In this document: one piece after another, positions 43,236 through 55,174 of the stretch
Position numbering within the stretch: position 1 is the stretch's first letter
Layout: each line of letters opens with the position of its first letter
Assembly (NCBI GenBank): GCA_000442125.1
Contig: KE546978.1
Span: 744,001-808,000, forward strand
DNA length: 64,000 bases
Source of the DNA: Opeltia flavorubescens
Lineage: Eukaryota; Ascomycota; Lecanoromycetes; Teloschistales; Teloschistaceae
Direction: 5' to 3'
Translations under genes and position numbers: made by a program
The notes under the pieces: generated by a model
Told to the model about the DNA's origin: nothing
The model's input: only the letters and a program-made list of their open reading frames with translations
Databases searched by the model: none

Positions 43236-46034
43236 TCAGCTGACTTTTCGTACCACTGGAGCATGATTGGCGTTTCTGGATTTTCCTTTCCCCTTCGATT
43301 TCTTCGTTCCTGAGGGTTCTTGGTTGGCCTTCTTTGCAGCTTTTTTCTTCCGTTTGGGTTCAGGGGCGTTTGACTCTTTGGTGGTGACTCCCGCTGCTTT
43401 GGCCGCTGTAATAATGGCTCGTCGCCCCTGCTTTGAGACCCCATCAGGTATTACCATGGACGGAAAGCTTGCCTCTCGCTTACGCGCGCCTTTCCCACCC
43501 TCTTGTGCCCTTTTCTTCACTTGTGCTTTCGGCTTTTTTGGTGCTTTTCTAGGCTCTGGGATAACATTCGGGTCCATCGGATTCAAAAACATAGATGCGC
43601 TGACTACACGGATCGGAATGTTCTCCGTTTGAGGTGTGTTTGTACCATTATTCGATGTGCTAGTGTCGGGCAAGAGAAGCCCCATAGGCCTGACTCGGGT
43701 CATCTCAAACCCAGATCGAAATAATTCTTCTTGGCTGTGTACTCACGTGCGTGCATTGCCTGCGCTACCCCATCTTATTTCAAATAACCCGTGAAGGCGT
43801 TGTCGCTGAACTGCGAAGCTACGGTAGTCCCCACCAAGAGGCCAGTCAAGCAAGCTGATCCGGTTTGGTGATCCCATAGCTTGCAATATTTCCTCACGGA
43901 ATTTCGAGAACAACTCGAATATACGGCATACATTTTTTGAGCCTCCGGATATATCGTTCTCGGGGTTATTCGGATCCGTGATGGCAAGTCGATCACCTCG
44001 ATTTCCCTGATAGACGTCCGATCGTCCTGCTACTTGCTACACAAGAATTAAAAGCGTGTCATTGAAAATCGGTGCAGTCAACATACCTTCTCGTAATAAC
44101 CTGGTGGATCCATCGAGATACCTGTCCGAGCGAGATCGAATTGGTTTCCATAGAGATCAAGGAATTCCAGCAAAATTTCCCCAAGATTTTGTTCTGGAAC
44201 CATTTCTCCACTTTGAACCCGTGGTAAGTTTTGAAGGAGACTTGTGACGAGACAGGTGACGGAGAAACCGCCTAGACCTCCATTGACCACTTCGTTCAGA
44301 CCTCTCATCTTCAGAAACTGTTTGATAAGGGTCGTAAGAATTGGCATAGCTGGGTACTGGTGTTTCCAGGCTTTGAACGTTCCATTGGCCACGAGTCCCG
44401 TTTCATTCTCGAATGAGACATCAACGCGAATGCCAGTCATCTTATCAATAAATTTAATGATCGGGACTTTGGCATAGAAGATGACCTGCATAGAACCACT
44501 CCTAGCTAGCCCAGTCTGCTCAATATGTTGAGCGAAGGCGCTCATTTTATTGTTACTCTGACAAGCAACTCTTCGACCTGACGTCCTGAACGTCGAGGAA
44601 ATGACGACAAGATCCATATCAGCATCTGGGAGGTACATCCCGGCGGCAAAGGATCCAAAGCAGTAAAGATCGCACTCTGGTAGTTGTTTTTTGACCATAA
44701 GCTGTAGTCGTCGGAGCAAATCTTCCCGTAGAGTCTGTTCATAACCCTGAGGTCTGACAAACTGATAAAAATCACAGATCTCTTTGTGTAGCCTGGCAGG
44801 GTCAGTAGAGTTCGAGACTTGGGTAGCAAAGAGCATACCTGAAGCCAGCGCTCTTTGTAGGACGATGATCATCAGCAAGCCAAGGGATAGGATTAGTGTC
44901 CGGTCGGGGAACCCATTCTTCGAGAACAGTACCTTTGGAGGGAACCTTCATATCCCGCGCATTAGAGATAGCATTCTGTTTGATACTGTCATTGAATGTT
45001 CGCTTGCGGTTTCCAAGAGCTTGAGCTTGATCTGGATAGAAGTCCTGCCGGATCGTCTGTTGGTCACGTTTCGCTTGGTGTCCAGTGTTCAAAGCTGGGG
45101 GCGGCCCCAAGTCACTTATGGAGGGCCGGTTTTCATTAGTACCAGGCGCGTGGTTATTATCATAGGCGCTGCGTAGATTATTCAGATGGCTGAATCCTCG
45201 TGGGGATGTGGGCGCCCCTGGAACTCCTAACTCATAGCTACCTGAAGGCTCGAGAGAGCTTGAAGAACGTGCTTTACCGTCAGATTCTGGGTCACCGTCA
45301 AGGCCGAATGAGATGAAGTCATCGTTTGCGGCGACCTGATTTGCTGTCGCAGTATCCTTCTCCGCCGCAATTCTCGCTTTTCGGATGATTTTGACAACGT
45401 CCTTTCGCTTTCGCTGCGACTCATCGACAGGTGGTAGCACAGTATAAGGATCTGGATTGGACCATTTGGGCACGGTCGCCGCTTCCTTTGCATCTTTAAG
45501 TGTTGTAGTAGTCGCACGGCGTTTGGTAGGGGGTTCCAAACTGTCTGCGATTTCAGAAGAGGGAAGAAGGATAGCTTGCTCCCGGTCAATGTGTGGAGAC
45601 GTCATATCTTGATCTCCGTTGGGAGGTTGTTGTTCGTCTAGATCGGACTCCTGCATTTCCTCCTCGTCGCTATCAGAAACATCACCCGCCGGTAGAAAAT
45701 GCTGAACTATGTTTTGATCATGTGCTTGCCCGAAGACTGCCTCAGGGCTGTAGTCACGTTTTGAGCTCAGTAAAGGTCGTTCAGCTGTGGGCCGTCGAGG
45801 GCCTCGTCCACGGTTGTTTGCAACATGAGCGCGTCGATTATGATTATGGGTATGATTATGACGTGGTCTATCGTTCGATGGCCGATAGTAGTCACCTTCG
45901 GGAGGGTAACGAGGCGCAGAGGGGTCATTGCGGAAATTGAAATCAGTTTGTGGCACCGATGGTCTCCATGAATCCGCTCCACGATGATTCTGGTCAGGCG
46001 GTCTCTGCGAATATTGATGTTGCACAGGAGGCAT
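43236..46034 (-). CDS. TRF4: Non-canonical poly(A) polymerase of the TRAMP complex (Trf4/Cid14 type)
   Basis: Four exons (46034-44839, 44792-44087, 44036-43747, 43689-43236) give 881 residues. Introns are 46, 50 and 57 nt. The N-terminal 380 residues are disordered with Gln, Pro and acidic patches. The nucleotidyltransferase domain starts after GFRLHKEICDFYQFVRPQ; the catalytic signature is GSFAAGMYLPDADMDL with Gly445-Ser446, Asp457 and Asp459, and the third carboxylate is Asp523 (RVDVSF). The PAP-associated domain includes FLKMRGLNEVVNGGLGGFSV and DPNNPENDISGG. The C-terminus is a basic tail (KKKAAKK). TRAMP adds short poly(A) tails to nuclear RNA for exosome decay. The frame is open upstream to 46103 without an ATG, so an extra 5' exon is possible; the start at 46034 is the first in-frame ATG. 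Confidence 0.9.
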
Positions 46035-46873
46035 TTCAAGGTGTGGAGCAGATGGCGGTGAATTGAATGATGGATTAGCGTATGGTTGCTGATGCTGATT
46101 CACGTCCTCGGTTCAGACTCAGGGCATTGATGGGTGCCATCTTACGCTGACGGCTTGCGGAAGAGATGTTCGTGCAAGGTCTGAAATGTTCCCTTCGGTC
46201 GAAAAGGTAGCTGACGACTTGATGAATGGCGATTCGCAGAGAGATGAATTTTGTTATGCTGCACTCATTCCTCCAAAATTCATAGCTGAGTGGACGTCAC
46301 TAACCACCGCCTCTGCCAAGGCTGCAAGGTCCGGGGGCCCTTGCCAAGCCCAGCCCAGCCCACTACAACATTGAAACTCGGCCTCGGCCTCGTCTCTTAA
46401 TATGCTTCCTTAGTCTTGGAAACATGTGTACGAATAGATGTCTTGTACAGATCGGCACCATTTGTCAAGAGCTGATTCTCTTTACGCTTTTATCGTTCGA
46501 ATGGGCGGACAGGCTGTAAACCTTTAAGCTATCAATGAGTACTGGTTATTCCGCATGAGAAAGATTTTTAATCCAGTCCAGCCAGCTTGATTCTTTTGCA
46601 ACTGGCCTGTGGATTCATATTTGCCCTCTTTGCAAGGCACTTCGAGTAGGTGAGGGAATCAATGCAACCATAGCATCACCAACGAAAATAGTTGTGTAAC
46701 AGCTGGACTTAAGGAGCGGCTCTTCATGTGAATTTGACTCTTTAGATCACAGTACATATTGTGGCAGATATCAAAGCCCCACTGCCGACCTCTACCCGGT
46801 ACAAAACTCCCACGCACATCATCCTATCAAGTTCGTCTACCATACGAACCAAAGCTGCCGGGGCATGATATAA
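46035..46873. other. Region upstream of the TRF4-like gene
   Basis: 839 bp between the chosen TRF4 start and the stop of the coiled-coil gene. The TRF4 frame stays open for 23 more codons, so part may be coding. I could not find an upstream exon with an ATG that joins in frame. Confidence 0.45.
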
Positions 46874-48918
46874 TCAGTGTGACTGCAGTCTCTCTTCTTC
46901 GGTCTGTTGATCTGCGATTTGCCGCGCATTGGTGGCTTGTGCTTGCTCTCCTTGCTTAAGTGACTCTGTAACAAATACTCTTTGGAGCTTCACAAGATCA
47001 TAATTGCCGTACCTGTCGTGAAGACAACGGACCTAAATTTGGTAAGCTGCAACATCCACCACGAGCATAGATCTTGATATACCTTATCTTCAAGGCATTT
47101 ATCGCATGAATCAGAGAGTGTATTGTCAGTCATCTTAGGAACGCTTGACTCTCGATGTTGCTCATTCCCTCGGTTCTCCGAAGAGTCAGGCTCGTCAAGC
47201 ACAATAGGGTTCACAAAGGTGTTGTCCATAATCATCTTTCCTCCAATATACTTCTTCCTGGCTGGCCCAGCGCTAGCGGCCATCGCTTTCTCCTTCGCCT
47301 TCAGGGTCTCAGCATGTATAATTTGGACTTTTACAGGATCATCTTTGCCGTCCTTTTTGTGAAGACAACGGCGCTAGGTATCGGTCAGCCATACTATTCG
47401 GCACGAGCTGAGGGTTACAATATATACCTTTCCTCTGTGGCACTTCTCGCACGCGCCGCGGCACATACTCCAAGTTCTCCATGAACCTTTTGTAATTCGA
47501 CGCATTGGCGATGCAAATACTGGCGTCGGAGTCGTGGAACCCGTTACCTCGTTCCCTGGAGTCTCTAAGGAATCAGGCACTTCGGCGTTTGCACAGGTGT
47601 TGCCCATGGTCATATCAGCGTTCAGCTGCGGGTCAGTCGAGCTTAATAGGTCTTCAATCACCATAGGCGCTGTTTGGTGATGGCTAGGTCCATTGATAGG
47701 TTCTTCCCAGTAGAATGTAGTGTGTAACTGGTTAGTTCTCTTCCTGCGGACCTCGGATCCTTGAAAATGGGCAGGTTGACCGAATGGTGTTACTTTGACT
47801 TGATCAGATTGTGACCAAGGCCGTGAAAAAAAGGATACCGGGCCCGTGGAATATGGAGATACGTTTTGGTCATATCCTGGTGCCAATTGAACATTATGAG
47901 AGGCTGGCGGGATAGTACTGCCAAAGCCCAAGCCTTCTTGCATCGTACTCTTGCCTGGGACGATCCCTATACAGGAACCGTATACTCCGCTCATTGCTTG
48001 CTGCAATACTGCGTTCTCCTTCTTGAGCCGGGCAATTTGGATCTTCATCTCGGCATACCCTTCAGTAGATGCCCGCAATGCTTGCAAGGATACCTCAGCA
48101 TTTTTGCGTTGTTCTTCGAGTTTCCAAACTTGTATTGTAGTTTCGGAATACCCCTCCAGAGCTTCCTTTGATGACTGTAAAGAAGCTTGAGCGAGGTCAA
48201 GCTCCTTTTTGAGCTTAGAGACCTGAACCTCGAGCTGCGTATGACGTTCAGCGGAGCCCTGCAAGGATTGTAACGATGCTCGAGTAAGATCGCGTTCTTT
48301 TTCGAGGTCGGATATTTGAAGCCCAAATTGCTCAGCTTGTTTGTCGATAGAGTCTTGTGCCCGTTGCGAAGAAGCTTGAGCAAGGTCGCGTTCTTGTGTG
48401 AGTTCAGAGACTTGGGCCTCCAGTCCAGCGTGGCGCTCGGTAATCTCTTGCAAAGATTTCACTGATACTTGAGCAAGGTCACGCTCTTGTCTTAACTCAG
48501 ATATCTGAAGCCGGAGTTCGGAACATCGATCGTCTGGTTTGCACAAATCTCCTAGGGAACTCTGAGCCAGCTGGCATTCTTCTCTGAGCTCAGATATTTG
48601 AAGCCTGAGTTCTTCAATTTGGCTTCCGGAGGACTCTTCTAGTGATTCTAAAGAAGCTTGAGCAAGGTCACGCTCTTGTTTAGTAGCATCAAGTTCGCTG
48701 GATAGCTGGCTGTTCTCGTCTTTGAGCTGGTTGATCTTGTCGAAGTAATGGCCCGCTTTGTCCAACCTCTTTTGCAAGTCCGACGCAAGTCCATCTTCTT
48801 GCCTCAACGAATCCTGCTCTTGCTGGGAGATTTCAGTGGGAGACCGTGGCTCAACCTTACATGAAGCCGGGCTAGAATGTGGAGGTACAGGAGAGCCCTC
48901 GTCATCGCTTGAAGGCAT
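46874..48918 (-). CDS. Coiled-coil repeat protein with two CX2CX6C modules
   Basis: Three exons (48918-47428, 47373-47083, 47032-46874) give 646 residues; both introns (54 and 50 nt) are phase 0 and start GTATAT. Residues about 82-300 consist of seven tandem 31-32-residue units of the form (E)RDLAQASLQSL...LEAQVSEL, a continuous coiled coil. Residues 300-480 are Pro/Ser/Gln-rich. The C-terminus carries two copies of a short module: ACEKCHRGK-RRCLHKKDGKDD with Cys490, 493 and 500, and SCDKCLEDK-VRCLHDRYGNYD with Cys587, 590 and 597. Each is C-x2-C-x6-C, like one half of a fungal Zn2Cys6 cluster, and each is split by an intron at the same codon. The copies are 97 residues apart, exactly the length of exon 2. 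DNA binding or dimerisation is possible; no family name is offered. It is head-to-head with the NLR gene. Confidence 0.82.
47950..48690 (-). repeat. Tandem coding repeat of 93-96 bp units
   Basis: The coiled-coil gene contains about seven direct units. On the plus strand near-identical stretches such as GCTTGAGCAAGGTC recur at about 48182, 48375, 48465 and 48655. Spacing in the protein is 31 or 32 residues. The similarity at DNA level suggests fairly recent expansion. Confidence 0.7.
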
Positions 48919-50308
48919 GGGGGCCGAGATAATTGTCCTTTGCTCCTAATACTAAATAACTTTTCCGGACATCTAGCTGCTTACAACGTACACGCTTAGA
49001 GATCTAAGCCTCGAACAAGAATTATTCTGTATTTTAGATTCTGCGGGTTGCACTTGGCCACCAATAGGCCTAATGCAATTTTAATCTAAGTGAAGGGTTT
49101 CTAGAAGGTAGGAAGATGAACTCGAACAGTACATGTGATACAATGCATACACATCCTCGAAGTGGAGTCATTGTGAAGTTGGTATGACCCAAAAAAGGAT
49201 AGTATAAGTAGCTTTCATCGATTCACTGGTGAATTCGCACAAGCAGAAACAAAGACATCGAAATATGAATGATCAAAACCCACATTGATTAGCATATACG
49301 GATTTGCAGTCTATGTGGCGCGTGACGGCTCTTGGTACGAAATGACATGAATTCAAATATCATGGTTCCTTCATTTGAGCTGGCAAGAGCTCCGGNCCCT
49401 AAATACATTCATCTTTCATCGAAGGTATCTCGGTGCGCTAATTATTTCGTTGTTTTTTTCCCCCAAATAGTTGGCAAGGGCGATTAAGAAGTCGAGCATT
49501 GCCAGAGACTGCCTGTGTCGAGTAGCGGATTTGGGGCATGAATCTTTTGAGTGTAAAACACAATGAGGACCCATTATTTGCGGTTACTGAAGCCCATCAA
49601 TACCTATGAGATAGTTTTCTAATCTCGTTTCCAATCCGTAGTAGGCTAGAGTATGGTAGTGATTGCATCTGAATTCGTGGTATCGAGCAACATTTTAATT
49701 GTTATATCGCTTACCACATGGGGACTAGTAATATCTATAGATCGATACTTTATGGGTTCCTGTATGTGGTGGAATGGATGGAGTGGAGACAGATGTGTCG
49801 CGTATAGCAGTATGCTCACCAAGTCTACTCTTAGCACAGGTGGACGTTTATTGAGAAAATGCATGTCTTGGTATCGATAGACATGTCTGGGACAAAAGGG
49901 TCAGCTTACACCGGAATCCTTCGAGCGGAAAGGCGGCGATGCTCTCATACCCCGGTCACTGATCTGCCGCTCTCAGCTCATGTTTAACAACCAGCATCGG
50001 CCGCTTACAAATACTGTCCCGTACCTTCAATGGAAGACGGGTCTTGGTTCAAGTAATGAAACTATTTGTGGATAGTCTCGTGTATTCGATATGACGAAGT
50101 TATTGACGTAGATACATGACAAGTCGTTGTTTCCTAATCTCGCACTACCTAATGGCAGCTGCACCTTGATCTCTTGGGGAACAACGTAACAAGAGTGGAT
50201 AGGGATGAATTAGCAAGGAATGACTGAGTCCTAAAGAGACAGCTACATACAGTCTCACCCGCGATTCATCAGCGCTGATATCTGCGAAGGAACGGGCTAC
50301 TGTCCTCG
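48919..50308. promoter_or_regulatory. Long divergent non-coding region between the coiled-coil gene and the NLR
   Basis: 1390 bp separate the two start codons. The sequence is AT-rich in places and holds no open frame with recognisable similarity. One undetermined base is at 49396. The length is well above the 110-520 bp of the other divergent pairs here. It presumably contains both promoters. Confidence 0.45.
49396..49396. other. Undetermined base (N)
   Basis: A single N in the non-coding region between the coiled-coil and NLR genes. Confidence 0.95.
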
Positions 50309-53300
50309 ATGGATTATCAGGATGACATTCGTGCTTTATGGGACTCGGCAGTAGCTGCGTACGAGAATGAGACTGGTAGGAAGTTGGAATCGAACAATGT
50401 CTTACGGGAGATCTCTACTGTTGACGGCCTACTCAATCTTATAGAGCACCAAGACTCTGCCTTCTCTGGATGGAGGACGCGGCATGGAAAGCTTACCTCC
50501 AGACTGACTTTATGCTTGAAACCTGTGACCGTCTTTGGTCGGATTGCCCAAGATGCACTTTCCAATTCGCCATATGGGCCACCATCATCGGCCATCTTTG
50601 GTGCTGTATTGCATCTCATCAGGGCTGCAGAAGGCGTTTCAGAAGCCTATGACTGGATTGAACGAGCTCTAGGACAGTTACAGGACTTACCTGATCGCTT
50701 GAATCTCTACCGCCAGAATGACATCGATGCTGTCCTGGCGAAGAAGATTTCGGCTATCCTGACATGCTTGCTTAAGGTTATTGGCAGATGTGAAACTCTC
50801 ATCACTCGTGGTAGATTTAGACACTATCTCCAGATCGTATTTCTGGTCAAGGATGAGAAAACTAAGAAGATTCTGGAGGAGATGAATGAGTCCCTCGACA
50901 AGGAGCAACGCTATGTGGTTGCTGCAACATACGCGTCTCAAAAAACTACGGAGACGGGGGTGAAGATGCTGGCTCAGACCACTGCAGAGACCCAAAGAGG
51001 CATTGTGAGCGCAGTCCATCTCTTGGAAGGTATGTAAGCCACATGAATCTTTATGCGTCGACTGAAATGACCAAGATTCTCGAGACCATGAGATCGCGAA
51101 GGATGAAAGACTTCTAGTCCAGCGTAGCCTGGAATTGCCAGCGGCTGACAGAACGCTTGAACTATTCGAGGAGTTCAGATCAAAATTTCTCAAGGGTACT
51201 GCAAACTGGCTCTGTAAAGAAATTTTGTTCACAGCATGGACGGAGCAGAAGATACCAATCTTGTGGATCTTCGGAGGTCCAGGGTCAGGAAAGTCTTTTC
51301 TCGCCACATGGACTATTGAACATCTACACACACTCTATGGAGAATACCAAACCGATTCCTCTGGAGTATCTGTTGCATACTTCTACATCAGAGAAAATGA
51401 GCAGCAACTGCGCGATGCTAACACTATTCTCAAAACTTTAGCTTGGCAGATCTCCGAATGTGATCCATCCTTCAAGAGACATGCTGTCAATGTTTGTTCC
51501 TCGAAGAAAAAGATCATATCTGCGGAGCAGACATGGCTCAACCTATTCGTTTCTTTCTATGGATCCGTTACTAATACAGACAAATCCACAATGCTGATAA
51601 TAGATGGACTCGACGAAGCACCTAAAGCGGTCAGATCCACCTTACTGAGCTTCTTCAAGGGTCTTCTCGTGGAAACTGCGGATAGGACACGGCCTCGTAT
51701 TCAAGTTGCTGTGATAGGCCGGATTACCCTCAAAGGCGATGTGGAGTTCGAAAGGGAAGAGAAATCTATTGAGGTATCGCGTGGAAAGAATCAACAGGAC
51801 CTCGACCGATACATCGAGGATAGACTATCAAGTCTCGACATCATCAGAAGATTAGATGACCTAGACAAGCTTGAAGCGAAGAAGTTCCCTAAGAAACAAT
51901 CAAAATCGCAAGCATCGGTAGCCAGATACAAACTCAAGCACAAGATCTCTTCGTATGCAGACGGAGTCTTTTTATGGGCAAAGCTTCTCTTGGATCAGAT
52001 TCACGATAAGGATTATCGAGAGATCGAAAGAGTATTAAGCCGCCCACCCTCGAGCTTGGAGAGTATGGTCAAGCACGTGTACGAGCGTTTATCAGCCGAG
52101 GAGGAAGATTTGGAGTCGATCAAGAAGCTACTTACATGGACCGCTTACGCCCATCGGCCGCTGTTCTTCGGTGAAATCGATTTAATTCTAAGTCTGCCCA
52201 GCAGAACCCCAAACTTCCTTCTGTGGGATAAGTTCCAGGGTAAATTCGCGTCTGTATTCGAAATGGCAGTACCAGATCATACCACGAGTGAGGAGCATGA
52301 GAAATCAGAAGAGGACAAGATCATAAATGAGCAAGCGCACAGGGATGGAGAAAGTACCATGACACCGGAGGACGGAAACTCAGGGCAAGACGATCTACAA
52401 GCCGAAGAAAACGACACTAGGCACAGTGGCGCTTATGATGACTGGGACAAGTCCTCCGAGGACTCAGATAACAGTGACGGCCAGAGTGACACTGGCGAAT
52501 TCAGACTGCTTGATGATGTGGAACTGGACAGAGGACTCGATACACTCGCCACTGGACGGATATCAAGTCTTGCAGGAGACTATATTCATGCCTACGCTGA
52601 CTGGCAACTTAAGACACGCATCACCTTCAGTCACTTACAGTTCCGGGAGTTTCTCGTGCTCAAACAGGGGCGCGACCACATTGATTTGGATATCAACATC
52701 GAACGGAGCCATCTCGAGATCACGCTGACATGCCTTGACTTACTCCAATGCGGATATGATACCCAGACGAGCTCCAAGTATCTGATCGACTATCCCAGCC
52801 GCTTCTTCGCGCGTCACCTCGATCTGATTGATCAGAACGCTATTGGGGAAGAAGATCGGTATAAGATTGCACGGGGGCTATGTTGGCTGTTTCATGAGGA
52901 TCGCGGTGCAAGATCGCTATTCAACGCTCCGATAAGCAGCGATAGCGAACTATGGGACGAATACTGGACCACGTGGTTGGCAACTAGTACATATACCAAT
53001 AGTGTACGCTCATGGCTTGCTGCTGCCGCTAGCCTAAGCCAACGCTTTGATCAAGCAACCCTTTCGTGGGTTCAGGTGGCGTCAAAGTCCACCAAAGTGC
53101 TCGTTGAGCAATGGGTTCTAACATTAGCCAACATGTGGCTACGCAAGCCTAGCTTCGACGATAAATCATATGTAGATAAATCAATACAGCTGGTTTGGCT
53201 AATGCATGGCCTCACATCACTAGTGAGTTTCCCTTGGGTGATGCATTTTTGAGGATGGTCTGGTAATTGAACTTGTGGTTAGGATGAGCATGGTGACATT

Positions 53301-55172
53301 GATCAAAGCTTCAAGGACTTTGACTTCTATCAGCTGGACTTACGCGATTTGTCCCCTGCCAGAACACGGGAACTTGCCGGCTACGCGCTCGATGAAAGCT
53401 CTCCAGACTGGCACACAGGCTTGGCTTGGATCTACATGCAAGGATATCACAACGACGAAGCGATTTGCCACTTCCAGCGGGCATTAGTGTTACATCCGAA
53501 CGCGTGGCGTCCAAAAGAAGGTCTGGCCATAATCTATGGCGATCAAAAGAGATGGTCTGAGGCCATTCGATTGACAGAAGAAGCATACAGCTCGCTACCC
53601 AAACACTTGAGCCATATTGGCGCGTATATGCTTCCCCGCATATATGAATGGAAGAAGGATAATGGTGACGTTGAAGGCGCGTGTTATGCGGCGTATGAAG
53701 CCTTCGAGTTGTCGCCATTGAACGAACGAGCCCAAGACAGCTACTTGAAAGCTCTCGATCAGTCGAATTACACAGCTCGATTGATCGAGACGTTGGGCTT
53801 TATGAAGGAGCAGATCCATTCTGATACGCAAATGTCGTATCTGGTACGATTTCTGATCTCTGGCCGACAATGTTTCGGGGAGATCGGCCGTGCTTTCAGA
53901 GCCGAAGGGCGCCCTAAATTCGTTCTCGAAGAGATGGAAAAGGCTATAACCGTTGGCTTAGCATTGAAAGATCTGGTAATGAAGGTTTGGATTCTTGGTG
54001 AGATTGGATTGTTTCGCTATCAGTACAATGACGAAACCGAGGAAGGCATGAAACTTATGGAACAAGCTGTGAAAGTTTATACCAATTCTGGGACGAAGGT
54101 CCAGGATCAGGATAGGGATATCTATGATCGTTACTCGTTAACATTGACAAGACTCTACTTTGACGCAGCAGTATCTGCTCGGAACATGGGGACGAATGCA
54201 TGGCCATACACCAAGCGACTGAAACAGTTGGCCACGGCGACTAACACTACGAGCGAAGATTTCGCCGACTTTTTTGCTTTCTACGGTACCGGATATGCAT
54301 CTACGCTGTGGGGCTGTTGGTTGCGTAAGTACGAAATGGCTACGGAAGATACGTGGAGAAAGGCGTTCAAGGCGAGAATACTCGAAGAGCTGAACATGCT
54401 TGATGACGAGGACCCTTCGAATGATGTGGCCAGCTTGCACTCCCTTGCCATTACCTTACTTCATCTAGATGATGAAGTGGCAGCTGGTGCTCTTCTGGCG
54501 GTGCTGTTCATGCCACTGAAAGCTCTACGTGAAAGTACCGCACAGCTGGCTGAGGACAGTGGCAAAGGCGAACACGAGAGCGAGGACGTGCAAGACCATG
54601 ATAAGAAACATGATGACCAGGACGATGAATGTGGGTTCGAAAAGATAAAGGCCGGGCAGCCTCAATCTGGTGCCGAAGTATTCTCCAAGGACGAGGCACA
54701 AATAGATAGCGCCGATCAAGGACAAACGCCTGATGCCAAAGACATGGAAGGAGCTGGTCCAGCGGTGGACGAACCCAGAACCAACATACAAGGTAACACC
54801 GGCCATCCGTCGCCTCTTGTTCGGCATCCCATTCAACACGTAGAGCAAACGAGCGTTAAAAGTGATAGTCGTCTTGCTCTCTCCCTTGACATTGCCTATA
54901 TCCACCAGTGCGACGGCTGGTGCTCTAACGACTGTCACACCTACACCTCTCTATTCGTCTGCAAGATCTGCCTCGGTCCCAAATTTTGCGGCGAATGTTT
55001 GCAGCTTGTCAAGGAAGAGAAAATGGTGTGTCGCAACTGCAGTCCACAGCATTCCTGGTATCAGGCCTGGCCAATTCCAGAGGGAAAAGCCGAGCTTGTT
55101 GCTGAGCAAGAGGGCGGGAAATGGATTATACGGAAAGAGTGGTTGGATGCTTTGAGGGCGGAGTGGCTGTAG
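50309..55172 (+). CDS. NLR-type STAND protein: Goodbye - NACHT - TPR - zinc finger
   Basis: Three exons (50309-51029, 51076-53222, 53283-55172) give 1585 residues. Residues 1-240 resemble the fungal STAND N-terminal Goodbye domain (IRALWDSAVAAYENETGRKL, later FGAVLHLIRAAEGVSEAYDW). The NACHT NTPase has Walker A GGPGSGKS at 307-314 and Walker B LIIDGLDEA at 414-422, preceded by WLCKEILFTAW. A helical region with KISSYADGVFLWAKLLLDQI follows, then an acidic linker at about 637-720. Exon 3 begins a TPR-like superhelix (DWHTGLAWIYMQGYHNDEAI, HFQRALVLHPNAWRPKEGLA). After a second acidic linker a Cys-rich finger spans 1499-1542 with nine cysteines (CDGWC, FVCKICLGPKFCGEC, MVCRNC). Fungal NLRs of this plan are linked to non-self recognition and programmed cell death; the ligand here is unknown. 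All key ATPase motifs look intact. Confidence 0.9.
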
Positions 55173-55174
55173 GT

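Noticed and set aside
46837-46873. Later stop for the coiled-coil gene at 46837
   Set aside because: A recount of the codons places an in-frame TGA at 46876-46874, which also makes exon 3 a multiple of three.
46874-47450. Full Zn2Cys6 DNA-binding cluster in the coiled-coil protein
   Set aside because: Each module has only three cysteines in CX2CX6C spacing and lacks the second CX2CX6-8C half, so a canonical binuclear cluster is not claimed.
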